This document shows positions 9,520 to 18,225 of a stretch of DNA of 64,000 nucleotides, one piece after another. The DNA lies in NCBI RefSeq assembly GCF_040958695.1, contig NZ_CP162599.1:964001-1028000 (forward strand), given 5' to 3'. The stretch is from Ornithinibacillus sp. 4-3. Lineage in GTDB: Bacteria; Bacillota; Bacilli; Bacillales; Amphibacillaceae. The notes below the pieces were generated by a model. That model had not been told where the DNA came from and ran no database searches. It was given only the letters and a program-made list of their open reading frames with translations. Numbering within the stretch: position 1 is the first letter of the stretch; each line of letters starts with the position of its first letter. A program made the translations under genes and the position numbers.

Positions 9520-9999
9520 AAGTATACAAGTTTAACACAAATTAATTCTTATTCATAAATAGTGCTGTCTAGCTACAAGCGCCAAAAACTATGAGATTTC
9601 CCGTCACGCTCTACGATAAAGAAGACTTGACGATTGGCAAGCCATCAGGCGCAGACAGAGCCATATTCGCACTTTCATCGACTAAGTTCGGTCAGGTCAC
9701 GAGCACCAACGTCGATACTAGCTCGTCGTGTCCGTCGTGCCCCACGGGTGAAAGTCAACACCGGCTTTGTTTTATAAGGAAGCCCGACTAAAACCAGGCT
9801 AAAGCCTAACGTCGGATACCCCTAAAGGGACATGTTTCCTTTATCTTAAGGGTAAAGGAAGTTCACCCAACGTCGAACCGCCCAAAAAGAACAGGGGCGC
9901 AATCTCTACGTTTTTCGACGCATAGGATGTGCTAGTGCAGGACGCCTGAGCTTGTGACGTCGCGTTATTAGCCTGTAAGGACGCGACTTTCGCTTTTCT
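9520..9999 (+). repeat. Dispersed structured repeat, copy A (longest)
   Basis: An intergenic element, visibly more GC-rich than its surroundings, shared with 26893-27165 (opposite strand), 33432-33742 (same strand), 53310-53432 (opposite strand) and a remnant at 20970-21045. Shared blocks are GAGCGCCAAAAACTA-like (here at 9578), GAAGACTTGACGATTGGCAA (near 9624), a central three-stem module (9776-9841) and an end block with stem GTCGCGT (9959-9965) / ACGCGAC (9981-9987). It contains only a short, biased open frame (9591-9791) that I do not accept as a gene. It stops within a few bases of the ppk stop codon, between converging genes. Confidence 0.85.
9776..9841 (+). ncRNA. Candidate structured RNA module in repeat copy A
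   Basis: Outer stem AAGGAAGC (9776-9783) / GTTTCCTT (9834-9841) encloses two hairpins: CCGAC...GTCGG capped by AGGC-TAAA-GCCT, and CCCC-TAAA-GGG. The same module occurs at 33604-33669. One pair of the outer stem is G-C there and G-T here, which keeps pairing only in RNA from this strand. No transcript is proven. Confidence 0.4.
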
Positions 10000-10001
10000 T
10001 C

Positions 10002-12083
10002 TTATCTTCGCTTCGAAGCTTTGATCGCTTCTTGGAAAAGAACGATTTGACTATTTAATAATTTTTCTCCACGCAAATAAGTATAGATACCCTGATGATC
10101 CTGTATGCGTGCTTTGACCGTATCATTTAGCATTAAGTCCAGAATAGAAAGAATCCGATTTTTAATTCGATTTTCAAAGATTGGAAACATTAATTCTACT
10201 CTTTTCTCCATATTACGTGTCATTAAATCTGCAGAAGAAAGAAATAAAGCTGCTTCATTATTATGATGGAAATAATAAACACGACTATGTTCAAGGAAGC
10301 GCCCAACAATACTGATAACCCGAATGTTTTCACTGATACCCTGAACCCCAGGGCGTAGACAACAAATACCCCTTACAATCAAATCAATTTTTACTCCCGC
10401 TTGGGAAGCTTCATATAATTTTTCAATGATAGGCTTATCTGTTAATGAATTCATTTTCGCGATAATACGTCCGTTTTTGTATTGCTTATGATAGGCAATT
10501 TCTTTATCAATATAATCTATTAAATCATTGCGAATATCAAAAGGTGCCATAGATAAATAATGGAATTCAGGTCTTTCCGTATATCCACTTATATAATTAA
10601 AGAAATTTGTCGCATCAATACCAAATTTCGGTTTTGTAGTGATATAAGACATATCTGTATAAAATTTAGCGGTTTGATCGTTATAATTGCCAGTACCTAA
10701 ATGAACAATTCTTTCAATATGTTCTTGATTTTTTCGAACAATTAAGGTGATTTTACTATGTGTTTTCAAAGATATCATGCCATAGATAACATGACAGCCA
10801 GCAATTTCTAACTGTTTTGCCCATTGAACATTATTTTCTTCATCAAAGCGTGCTTTTAATTCTACAAGAACAGTTACTTGTTTTCCGTTCTCAGCGGCTC
10901 TTTTTAATCCAGCAATAATTGGAGAACCCCCACTCACTCGATAAAGCGTTTGTTTAATGGCAAGTACATCAGGATCATTTGCCGCTTCCAGAATTAGATC
11001 AACAATTGGTTCAAAAGATTCATATGGATGATGGAGAAAAATATCACGTTTTCTTACAGCATCAAAAATATTTTCTTCCTCATGAATGTCCAATGCTGGT
11101 TGCGGAATGAAAGTTTCATAGATAAGATGCTCATAATCATTTTTCAATTGACCGTAAAAATCATTTAAACAGGTTAGATCAAGTGGCCCATCAATAATAT
11201 ATAAATCCTCTTGATCGATTTCTAAAACCTTCAGGAAAAAATCAACAATATTTGGATCATATTCTCGTTTGTCCATTTCCAGACGTACAGCTGCTCCAAA
11301 TTTTCTTTTTTTCAATTCTTTTTCAATTTCCTCAAGTAAATCATGTGCGCCATCTTCATGAATAGTCATATCAGCGTTTCTTGTAATTCGAAAGATGCTT
11401 GTCGATACCACATGATAGCCTTTAAAAAGCTTGTAAATAAAGTGTCGTATTAAATCTTCTAGTAGCACATAATCATGCGTGTCTCCAACCTTTACAAATC
11501 GCTTTAATAGTGCAGGGACTTGCACGATTGCCGTCTTCTTATGTTCTTTTTCTTGTACATATTCATCTTCTAATTGAACAGCTAGATTTAAAGATTTATT
11601 TAGTAGCATAGGAAAAGCACGGTAGGCATCAATTGCCATTGGCGTTAAAATTGGATAAATCTGTTGATCAAAGAAGCTTTCTAGTACTTGGATTTTTTCT
11701 GAGGATAGTTCGTTCATCTGTACAATCCGAAGCTGTTCTTTATGTAATTGTTTAGTTAAATCTTCATATAGGATATATTGCTGCTTCACCAAATCATGAT
11801 TAAGTTCTGCAATTGCAGATAATTGTTGAGCAGGGGTTAGTCTAGATTTGTTATCAGGACGGTTAAATCCTGCCTTTACTTGATCTTTAAGCCCAGCTAC
11901 ACGTACCATGAAAAACTCATCTAAATTAGAAGAAAAGATAGAAATGAATCGCAGCCTTTCTAATAATGGATTATCCCTATCTGCTGCTTCTTCAAGTACC
12001 CTTTTATTAAATAGGAGCCAACTAAGCTCTCGATTATTATAATAAGGTGTTTTTGGAACCTTTTGTAACTGCACATTTTTCAT
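10002..12083 (-). CDS. ppk: Polyphosphate kinase
   Basis: A 693-residue PPK1 that reversibly polymerises the ATP gamma-phosphate into polyphosphate. N-terminal, head and two phospholipase-D-like C-terminal domains are recognisable. The region LKTHSK holds the histidine equivalent to the autophosphorylated His435 of E. coli PPK, followed by HLGTGNYN; FLEHSRVYYFHH and SSADLMTRN carry the second essential histidine and its surroundings. ATG at 12083 is preferred to the ATG at 12095, because the site GAAGGA lies 11 bases before the former and directly touches the latter. Its natural partner ppx lies upstream on the same strand but is now separated by an insertion sequence. Confidence 0.96.
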   Translation of the reverse strand: MKNVQLQKVPKTPYYNNRELSWLLFNKRVLEEAADRDNPLLERLRFISIFSSNLDEFFMVRVAGLKDQVKAGFNRPDNKSRLTPAQQLSAIAELNHDLVKQQYILYEDLTKQLHKEQLRIVQMNELSSEKIQVLESFFDQQIYPILTPMAIDAYRAFPMLLNKSLNLAVQLEDEYVQEKEHKKTAIVQVPALLKRFVKVGDTHDYVLLEDLIRHFIYKLFKGYHVVSTSIFRITRNADMTIHEDGAHDLLEEIEKELKKRKFGAAVRLEMDKREYDPNIVDFFLKVLEIDQEDLYIIDGPLDLTCLNDFYGQLKNDYEHLIYETFIPQPALDIHEEENIFDAVRKRDIFLHHPYESFEPIVDLILEAANDPDVLAIKQTLYRVSGGSPIIAGLKRAAENGKQVTVLVELKARFDEENNVQWAKQLEIAGCHVIYGMISLKTHSKITLIVRKNQEHIERIVHLGTGNYNDQTAKFYTDMSYITTKPKFGIDATNFFNYISGYTERPEFHYLSMAPFDIRNDLIDYIDKEIAYHKQYKNGRIIAKMNSLTDKPIIEKLYEASQAGVKIDLIVRGICCLRPGVQGISENIRVISIVGRFLEHSRVYYFHHNNEAALFLSSADLMTRNMEKRVELMFPIFENRIKNRILSILDLMLNDTVKARIQDHQGIYTYLRGEKLLNSQIVLFQEAIKASKRR

Positions 12084-12109
12084 AATTACCGTCATCCTTC
12101 ATAAGTAAA

Positions 12110-12151
12110 TTAGTAAAAGACTTTCTAAAAAAAGAGTATCGTTTTTACTAA
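12110..12151 (-). promoter_or_regulatory. Inverted repeat upstream of ppk
   Basis: TTAGTAAAA (12110-12118) and TTTTACTAA (12143-12151) form a perfect 9-bp inverted repeat about 30-70 bases before the ppk start. It may be an operator or a leader hairpin; no recognised Pho-box spacing is present. Confidence 0.3.
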
Positions 12152-12210
12152 TAGCTTATGTGTAGAGGATGTAAAATTACCGTAAATTATTCTTATCAAT
12201 TATGGTTATA

Positions 12211-12233
12211 TAAAAAAGAAGCAGACAATGTTT
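12211..12233 (-). terminator. Distal half of the ppx terminator, cut off by the IS element
   Basis: This segment holds one stem arm (GCAGACA, 12221-12227) and, read on the minus strand, the T-rich tail (TTCTTTTTT). The complementary arm (TGTCTGC) is at 13909-13915, on the other side of the IS element. Joining the flanks restores a 7-bp stem with a 9-base loop followed by the T-run. Confidence 0.7.
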
Positions 12234-12259
12234 TGAACTGCCCCCTGTCAAGTAGACAG
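12234..12259 (+). repeat. IS terminal inverted repeat (orfB side)
   Basis: Starts TGAACTGCCCCC and ends TAGACAG; pairs with the reverse complement of 13877-13902 at 18 of 26 positions, including the terminal TG, TGC, CCC and the inner TAGACAG block. Confidence 0.8.
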
Positions 12260-12278
12260 TGGAAATAATAAAAAGGAT

Positions 12279-13193
12279 CTAAGCGGCTTTAGCTCTATAT
12301 TCCATAGGGCTAAGGCCGTTTAGTCGTTCTTGATATCTTTCATGATTATAAAAATGTATATATGCTTCTATCGCACTCGATAGCTCTTCAAATGTCTCAA
12401 ACTTATGTAAATAATACTTTTCACATTTAAGTGTTCCCCAAAAGGATTCCATAGGACCATTATCAATGCATCTACCAACACGAGACATACTCTGTGTCAT
12501 TTCTGCTTCCTCTACCCTTTGTTTAAAACCTTTAGAGGTATACTGAAATCCCCGATCACTATGGATCAGCGGATGTTCTCCATCCAAAAGGGCTACAGCT
12601 TGATCAAAAGTCTGAAACACAAGCGGATTATTATTGGAATGCCCTAACACATAACTCACAATCGATCCATCATATAGATCACGAATCGCGCTTAAGTAGG
12701 CTTTTTTTGATTGGCCATACTTCAATTCCGTGACATCTGTCACCCATTTCTCATTTGGCTTTTCAGCTGTAAATTCACGGTTGAGCACATTTTCTGCGAC
12801 ATGTTGAGGAGTAGAGTGTTTATACTGTTTCTTCTTTCTTCGAATAACAGATTGGATCCCAGCGACTTTCATCAATCGATATATTCTTTTGTGGTTAAAG
12901 TGCTGACCAAATTTCCGATTCATGTTCAACATCATTCGTCGGTAACCATAGATGCCCTCCACCTGATGATGGAGGGCTTTCATTTCTTTGATAATTTTTT
13001 CATTCTCAAGCTCTCGAAAGGAAGGTGTACGATTGACCCATTTATAGTAAGCAGCTCTTGAAACACCAGCAATATCACATAATAAGACGATGCTTAGTTG
13101 ATCCGTTTCATGCAGTTCTTTTATAGCGATATATGTATTTTCCCATCTGACTTGATTTATTTTCTCCTCCTTTCGATCTCCTCTAACTTTTTT
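12279..13193 (-). CDS. IS3-family transposase OrfB (DDE catalytic part, made by -1 frameshift)
   Basis: The catalytic half of the transposase. The N-terminal HTH_21-like region precedes the rve integrase core, with the DDE triad in TDVTEL (first Asp), HSDRGFQY (second Asp) and ESFWGTLK (Glu). A conventional start would give only 234 residues from 12983, but the same frame is open without stop back to the slippery site at 13193, so the product is read as an OrfA-OrfB fusion after a -1 shift. The bases 12983-13193 encode conserved sequence (for example VSRAAYYKWV), which supports this reading. Confidence 0.9.
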   Translation of the reverse strand, partial: KKVRGDRKEEKINQVRWENTYIAIKELHETDQLSIVLLCDIAGVSRAAYYKWVNRTPSFRELENEKIIKEMKALHHQVEGIYGYRRMMLNMNRKFGQHFNHKRIYRLMKVAGIQSVIRRKKKQYKHSTPQHVAENVLNREFTAEKPNEKWVTDVTELKYGQSKKAYLSAIRDLYDGSIVSYVLGHSNNNPLVFQTFDQAVALLDGEHPLIHSDRGFQYTSKGFKQRVEEAEMTQSMSRVGRCIDNGPMESFWGTLKCEKYYLHKFETFEELSSAIEAYIHFYNHERYQERLNGLSPMEYRAKAA

Positions 13194-13837
13194 AAGAAAG
13201 CATTCTCTGCACGTAAACGTTCATTTTCTTTTTCGATTTGGCGCATCTTTAATTTCATTTTTTCTTCTGGAGTTAATTCTTCCACACGTTTGGAACGTCC
13301 TCGTCGATCCTTTAACGCATCCCATCCACCTTCTTCATATTTATGTACCCATTGATATACTTGTTGGTAGGATACTTGGTGATTTTCAGCCGTTTCTTGA
13401 TAATCTTTCTCGTCGGCTAAAGCATCTTGTACAATCTGGATTCGTTCTTTCCAAGTGGTTTTTCTCCCTTTCGTCATAGAGTATCTTCCCTTCCTTTTCG
13501 TCCCTTTTAATTCTCTATGACCATTATACTTTTTAATCCATTTTTGAAGTACCCCTCTACTAGAAATTCCATACTTTTTAATGATTTCATTTTGTGAGTA
13601 CTTCCCTGATAAATAATCGTTGACTGCAGCTGTTTTCAATTCCTTAGCATATCGTTTCCAAGTCCTTGAATCTGCTAAACCCTCTATTCCAGATTCTTCA
13701 AACTTCTCTATCCAGTTATATAAGGTAACCTTAGGGATTTGATACGTTGAATAGATTTCTGTAAGAGAATATTTTCCTTTTTTATAAGCCATGACTACTT
13801 CATGTTTAAATTCTGTAGAATAAAATTTATTGGACAC
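13157..13837 (-). CDS. IS3-family transposase OrfA (DNA-binding part)
   Basis: A 226-residue protein with repeated helix-turn-helix segments (SLTEIYSTYQIPKVTLYNWI; SQNEIIKKYGISSRGVLQKWI; a third near residue 145) and a C-terminal leucine-zipper-like coiled coil (KMKLKMRQIEKENERLRAEN), typical of IS150-type OrfA. It binds the element ends and regulates transposition. Its last codons contain the frameshift site to orfB. Confidence 0.92.
   Translation of the reverse strand: MSNKFYSTEFKHEVVMAYKKGKYSLTEIYSTYQIPKVTLYNWIEKFEESGIEGLADSRTWKRYAKELKTAAVNDYLSGKYSQNEIIKKYGISSRGVLQKWIKKYNGHRELKGTKRKGRYSMTKGRKTTWKERIQIVQDALADEKDYQETAENHQVSYQQVYQWVHKYEEGGWDALKDRRGRSKRVEELTPEEKMKLKMRQIEKENERLRAENAFLKKLEEIERRRK
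13187..13193 (-). other. Programmed -1 frameshift site A AAA AAG
   Basis: Read on the minus strand, AAAAAAG is in the canonical phase (A AAA AAG) in the last part of orfA. Slipping one base back enters the orfB frame, which stays open to the stop at 12279. The same heptamer drives frameshifting in IS150 and dnaX. A purine-rich segment GAAAGGAGG lies just downstream of the heptamer. Confidence 0.8.
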
Positions 13838-13876
13838 AAAAACCCCCCCTAAATAAACAGATTTTTATTTTTTTAT

Positions 13877-13902
13877 CTGTCTACCTTAAGGGGAGCATAC
13901 CA
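13877..13902 (+). repeat. IS terminal inverted repeat (orfA side)
   Basis: Ends GCATACCA on the plus strand; its reverse complement starts TGGTATGC and ends TAGACAG, matching the other terminus. Confidence 0.8.
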
Positions 13903-13915
13903 TTTAAGTGTCTGC
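13903..13915 (-). terminator. Proximal half of the ppx terminator, cut off by the IS element
   Basis: TGTCTGC (13909-13915) is the arm nearest ppx; its partner is at 12221-12227. The TTT at 13903-13905 is the target duplication. With the loop interrupted, this terminator can no longer form within a short RNA. Confidence 0.65.
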
Positions 13916-13930
13916 CTCTAACAATATAGT

Positions 13931-15448
13931 TCACAACTTCAAGATAATCTCTCGCTTAATTGCTTTTTCTAAATGTTTCTTATGTTTTTCGGATTGATAT
14001 ATTTCTGGTTTGGCATCGCCATCGCATTTAAGCTGAATATTTAATCGGTTTTTCTCCATAGAGCATGTAAGCTTTTTAACAACTTGTCGCTTAGTTGTAT
14101 CAAGGCTATAGACAAATTTTAATAATGCACCTAAATGTTGGAAATGGTGTCTTTCCTTTTTCAAAAACCAAGATTTAAATGGCTGAATAAATTGCTTGAA
14201 TAGCGTGTTATTTTTATAAGATGCAATAAGTGCTAATTTAACACGGTCCTTATGCTCTAATCCATCAATGGTTCGATTGGCAAGCAAGTAAAAGGTATGT
14301 TGTGCACTTGCTTCTGAATCAATATAATCGCCAAGATGAAAGAGACAGCTTGCTCTTTGCAGTAGCACCCAATCAGCTTTTTCTAGTTCCATTAATCCAT
14401 TTCCTTTTAAATAATCGAATAAGACTTTCATCAATGCTTGTACATGTTGAATTTGTGTCGTATTCATATGATAATCATCAATTAGCTTTTGAATACTTGT
14501 ATCAATTACCTTGGGGAAAAGCAGTTTTCCTTTTTCTGTAGCTAGTCGTTGATAAAATACTCCGTCACGAAGTCCTTTTCTACTTAACATTAGGCTTTCT
14601 GCCTGTACTACTTGGTAAAGACAATGAAATACTTCAATAGCAGGGATAATAATGTCTGCACGATCTCTTGATAGGCCTTCTACTTTTACTAATTTTTCAG
14701 GCACTAAGGAAGTAAGGTAACTATTCACTTCTATAATATCTTTAGAGGACATTTCATATTGATGAAGTCCAGCTAATGGATAGTTCGTTAAATTTTGGTG
14801 AATTTGTGCTAAGTTACGTGCACTTCCGCCAATGGCAATTAGTTTTAATTCTTTATCCTGTAGCCAGGGGAGGGTTGCAAACTGTTTGTTTAAATATTGT
14901 CTTAATAACTGTATTTCTTTGTCAGTAGGAATTGTTTTTTTGAAAAAATCCTTTAATGTTAATGCACCAAAGGAAAAGCTATGAGATTCCAATAATTCCC
15001 GGTTTTGAAAAAGAGTTACTTCTGTACTGCCTCCACCAATATCCACTGTAATACCATCTTTAATCGAAGTGGAATTGACAACCGCTAAATAACCATAATA
15101 AGCTTCTTCTTGTTCAGAAAGAATTTGGATAGATAAACCAGTTTTCTTTTTCACTTGATCAATGATTTCTGCCTGATTGACAGCTTGTCGAATCGTTGCT
15201 GTGGCTACACAAATAATATCCTGTAATTCATACGTAATCATTACTTCTTGAAATGATTTTAATGTTTTTATCAGACGATCAACTCCACTAGGATTTAATG
15301 TATAATCTGTTTCTAAAAAGGAACGAAGACGGGATACGGATTTTACATTTTCTACTTCCTTTAGGTTTCCGTTGTTCTCTCTAAAGTAAATGACTAGTCT
15401 TGTTGTATTCGAGCCGATATCTATAATTGCAAAATGTTTACCCTTCAT
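13931..15448 (-). CDS. ppx: Exopolyphosphatase (Ppx/GppA family)
   Basis: A 505-residue enzyme that releases phosphate from polyphosphate ends (or acts on pppGpp). The actin/Hsp70-like fold shows the phosphate-1 motif IDIGSNTTRLVIY near the N-terminus, the catalytic EQEEAYYGY and the phosphate-2 motif DIGGGSTEV; the C-terminal part is the HD-like helical domain of long Ppx proteins. The ATG at 15448 is chosen because AGGTGG lies 6 bases before it; an upstream TTG (15490) has no good ribosome site. It is upstream of ppk on the same strand, the usual pairing, but interrupted by the insertion sequence. Confidence 0.93.
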   Translation of the reverse strand: MKGKHFAIIDIGSNTTRLVIYFRENNGNLKEVENVKSVSRLRSFLETDYTLNPSGVDRLIKTLKSFQEVMITYELQDIICVATATIRQAVNQAEIIDQVKKKTGLSIQILSEQEEAYYGYLAVVNSTSIKDGITVDIGGGSTEVTLFQNRELLESHSFSFGALTLKDFFKKTIPTDKEIQLLRQYLNKQFATLPWLQDKELKLIAIGGSARNLAQIHQNLTNYPLAGLHQYEMSSKDIIEVNSYLTSLVPEKLVKVEGLSRDRADIIIPAIEVFHCLYQVVQAESLMLSRKGLRDGVFYQRLATEKGKLLFPKVIDTSIQKLIDDYHMNTTQIQHVQALMKVLFDYLKGNGLMELEKADWVLLQRASCLFHLGDYIDSEASAQHTFYLLANRTIDGLEHKDRVKLALIASYKNNTLFKQFIQPFKSWFLKKERHHFQHLGALLKFVYSLDTTKRQVVKKLTCSMEKNRLNIQLKCDGDAKPEIYQSEKHKKHLEKAIKREIILKL

Positions 15449-15610
15449 TTTTCCACCTGAATTCTTTTGTTTTTGCTTCTCTGATGACAACCCATCTTAA
15501 TAACCTATCTCATCAATATTTCATCATATCGTACCACAATTCTTTCCCTAAAATTCTTTGTGGAAAAAAAGTTTAAGGAAACTTTACAGAATGCTGTTAA
15601 GGCAGAAATG

Positions 15611-15619
15611 TGCTACAAT
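15611..15619 (+). promoter_or_regulatory. Probable extended -10 promoter
   Basis: TGCTACAAT gives TG-n-TACAAT, an extended -10 element, about 48 bases before the S12 hydrolase start at 15667. No good -35 box is present. It would drive the gene series beginning there. Confidence 0.45.
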
Positions 15620-15666
15620 TTCAAAAAGTACAATAAATAATTAACCGTATGGAGAGGGAGACTTAA

Positions 15667-17073
15667 ATGACATTAACATTTAACAGCAATGCTTTTGAAC
15701 AAGCAGCAAGTCCATTTGTTGAAACCTATAAAATTCCTGGTGCAAGTTTAGGCTTAAATCATAACAGTAAACCTTTGTATTATAAAGGTTTTGGCTATCG
15801 TGATAAGACTGAAAAGCTGCCACTCGATGCAGACACCGTATTTGGGATTGCATCCATGACCAAGTCTTTTGCTTGTGTAGCAATTATGCATCTTCAGGAT
15901 GCAGGAAAATTATCTGTAGATGATCAGGTGATTAAACATGTACCTGAATTTAAACTTCCTAGTGACGGAAAAACAGAAAAAGTAAGCCTTCATCATTTGA
16001 TGACACATACAACAGGTTTACCACCAATTTCTGTACATAATTTAGCTCGCAAGCGAAGTATTGATAATGATCCAACTGCAAAAGATTATGGTCTAGATGT
16101 GACAAAAATGGTCGGTGATCCTATCGATACTGATGTGCAATTAATGGAAAAAATTGCTAGTTTACCAGTTGAGGTGTTGGATGATCCTGGGAAGGCTTTT
16201 TCTTATTCTAATGAGGCATATGGTGTGCTTGGAGCAGTAGTAAATCGTGCGAGTGGGGTTTCTTTTGAGACATATGTGATTGAAAATATACTAAAACCAG
16301 CAAATCTAAATAACACTTTCTTTGATATAGCAGAAATTGAGAAAAGAGATAATGTTACGATGCTATATGCACAGAAAAAAGAAGCAGATAAAAAAATTGT
16401 TTATGACACGCCATTATGGTGGGATGCTCCAGCAATGCGTGCAGCAGGCTATTTAAAATCAACAGTAAATGATATTTTAACTTATTTAGAAATTTTCCGT
16501 AATAAAGGTGTAGTTGGAGGAATACGAATTCTATCAGAGGAAAGTGTGGAGCAAATGACGTATCCTCATGTAGAATTTGAGCCAGGTCGGTATTATGGTT
16601 ATGGATTGCGCGTAGTTCCTGACTTTTTTGGTTATAAATTAATTGAACATTCTGGTGGATTAAAAGGTGTCTCCTCTCATATGACAGTTATTCCAGAGCT
16701 TGGAGTTACTGGTGCTCTACTAACCAACCTCTCTAGTATTCCAGCAGCCAAGCTATTAAGGGGAGCACTGAATGTTTTATTAGAGAAAGGTTTTGATGCG
16801 TCTAGTTTTACATATATGGATTATGTTATGTCAGAAGAGAAGCAAGAAACATGTGTTGGTACATATACTTCTACAGAAGGAATGAAAGTAGAAATAAGCT
16901 TTGAGAAGGGGAAGCTTGGTATTGTTTCTGAAGCAAAATTTAGTCCATTACGCTGTGTAGGAGATTTTACTTTTATTAGTGAGCAAGGTGATGTAATTAG
17001 ATTCTTTGCAAATGAACAGGGAGAAGCAGAGCGTATTTATTACGGTTCAAGACAAATTGCCAAGGATAAGTAA
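15667..17073 (+). CDS. S12-type serine hydrolase (beta-lactamase-related)
   Basis: A 468-residue paralogue of the protein at 6855. Motifs are S63-M-T-K66, Y180-S-N182 and H328-S-G, with the C-terminal beta-rich domain. There is no signal peptide. A purine-rich site GGAGAGGGAG precedes the ATG. It is followed after 48 bases by the D-cysteine-desulfhydrase-like gene on the same strand and another S12 paralogue comes next, so hydrolases and amino-acid-degrading lyases alternate here, suggesting that the hydrolases release the lyase substrates. Confidence 0.9.
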   Translation: MTLTFNSNAFEQAASPFVETYKIPGASLGLNHNSKPLYYKGFGYRDKTEKLPLDADTVFGIASMTKSFACVAIMHLQDAGKLSVDDQVIKHVPEFKLPSDGKTEKVSLHHLMTHTTGLPPISVHNLARKRSIDNDPTAKDYGLDVTKMVGDPIDTDVQLMEKIASLPVEVLDDPGKAFSYSNEAYGVLGAVVNRASGVSFETYVIENILKPANLNNTFFDIAEIEKRDNVTMLYAQKKEADKKIVYDTPLWWDAPAMRAAGYLKSTVNDILTYLEIFRNKGVVGGIRILSEESVEQMTYPHVEFEPGRYYGYGLRVVPDFFGYKLIEHSGGLKGVSSHMTVIPELGVTGALLTNLSSIPAAKLLRGALNVLLEKGFDASSFTYMDYVMSEEKQETCVGTYTSTEGMKVEISFEKGKLGIVSEAKFSPLRCVGDFTFISEQGDVIRFFANEQGEAERIYYGSRQIAKDK

Positions 17074-17121
17074 TTTTAACGGTTAACTTTTTGAATATAA
17101 TGGACAAGGGAGAGCTCTAAG

Positions 17122-18129
17122 ATGTTATTAACAAAATTTCCAAGAAGAAAGTACACACCAAATAAAACACCAATTGAAAAATTAGAACGTTTATCTGCAT
17201 TATTAGATGGACCAAATATTTATATAAAGCGAGATGATTTATTAGGTTTAGCAGCAGGAGGAAATAAAACTAGAAAATTAGAATTTATTATGGCTGATGC
17301 TCTAGCTAAAGGAGCAGATACTGTAGTTACCTGTGGTTCTCTGCAATCTAATCATTGTCGTCTTACTTTGGCAGCGGCAGTAAAAGAAGGCTTAGAATGT
17401 CATCTTGTTTTAGAGGAAACAGCAATTAAAGAATACAATCGTAATGCAAGTGGAAATAACTTTTTATACAAATTATTAGGTGCACATGTGCATGTGTTTG
17501 AAAATGGTACAGATAAACAGGCAGAAGTGGAAAAAGTATGTAAAGCACTAGAGGCAGAAGGGAAGAAACCTTACCCGATTCCGGTTGGCGGTTCTAATGA
17601 GCTTGGAACAATTGGCTATTCTGTTTGTGCACAGGAAATTATTGAGCAGTCATTTGATTTAGGAATAGATTTTGATCATATTATAGCTGCAAATGGTAGT
17701 GGTGCTACAACTGCCGGGCTTTTATTAGGTTTATATGGAAGAAATGAACATGTTGAATTTTCAGCGATTGGGGTAACGGGTTCAACGGAGGAAGTATCAA
17801 AAACAGTATTCGATTTAGTCGAAAAAACAGCGGATTTATTAGAAACAAAAGTAGATTTACCAAAAGAAAAGATTCATTTCTATGATGAATATGTTGGAGA
17901 AGGATATGCGATTCCAACAAAAGCAATGATAGAAGCTGTGCAAATGCTTGCACGTACAGAAGGGATTCTATTAGATCCTGTTTATACTGGAAAGGTAATG
18001 TCTGGCTTAATTGACTTAATCCGTAAAGGAAAGTTTAAAAAAGATGAAAATATATTATTTATTCATTCTGGTGGATCACCTGCTCTTTATGAAAACATGG
18101 ACTTGTTTGAAGAAGATTTATTTAGTTGA
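17122..18129 (+). CDS. D-cysteine desulfhydrase / ACC deaminase family PLP enzyme
   Basis: A 335-residue fold-type II PLP enzyme. The PLP lysine is K49 in the GGNKTRKLEF motif, the SNH motif (LQSNHCR) follows at residues 76-82, and the C-terminus has EGILLDPVYTGKVMSGL. These match E. coli-type D-cysteine desulfhydrase (DcyD), which converts D-cysteine to pyruvate, sulfide and ammonia; ACC deaminases share the fold and motifs, so the substrate (D-Cys, beta-chloro-D-alanine or another D-amino acid) is not certain. It lies between two S12 hydrolase genes. Confidence 0.85.
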   Translation: MLLTKFPRRKYTPNKTPIEKLERLSALLDGPNIYIKRDDLLGLAAGGNKTRKLEFIMADALAKGADTVVTCGSLQSNHCRLTLAAAVKEGLECHLVLEETAIKEYNRNASGNNFLYKLLGAHVHVFENGTDKQAEVEKVCKALEAEGKKPYPIPVGGSNELGTIGYSVCAQEIIEQSFDLGIDFDHIIAANGSGATTAGLLLGLYGRNEHVEFSAIGVTGSTEEVSKTVFDLVEKTADLLETKVDLPKEKIHFYDEYVGEGYAIPTKAMIEAVQMLARTEGILLDPVYTGKVMSGLIDLIRKGKFKKDENILFIHSGGSPALYENMDLFEEDLFS

Positions 18130-18225
18130 CCAATCATTATCACATTGTGAAAGCGGATAAATAGATGGTACACTGAGAATAAAGAAAGAATCTACCAAGA
18201 AAAAGCTTAGCAAGGAGAGGGAAAT

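Larger units (their letters stand above)
12234..13902 (-). mobile_element. IS3-family insertion sequence (IS150-type), apparently intact
   Basis: A 1669-bp element with two overlapping frames (orfA 13837-13157, orfB downstream) on the minus strand. The termini begin TG and end CA; the 26-bp end sequences at 12234-12259 and 13877-13902 match at 18 of 26 positions as inverted repeats. It is flanked by TTT on both sides (12231-12233 and 13903-13905), consistent with a 3-bp target duplication. The coding frames carry no internal stop apart from the programmed frameshift site, so the element could be active. Confidence 0.9.

Noticed and set aside
9591..9791. Open frame of 66 codons inside repeat copy A
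   Set aside because: No ribosome site, composition unlike the neighbouring genes, and the frame is not kept in copies B and C.
12096..12233. Pho box upstream of ppk
   Set aside because: No TTAACA-like direct repeats with 11-base spacing; only a simple inverted repeat is present.
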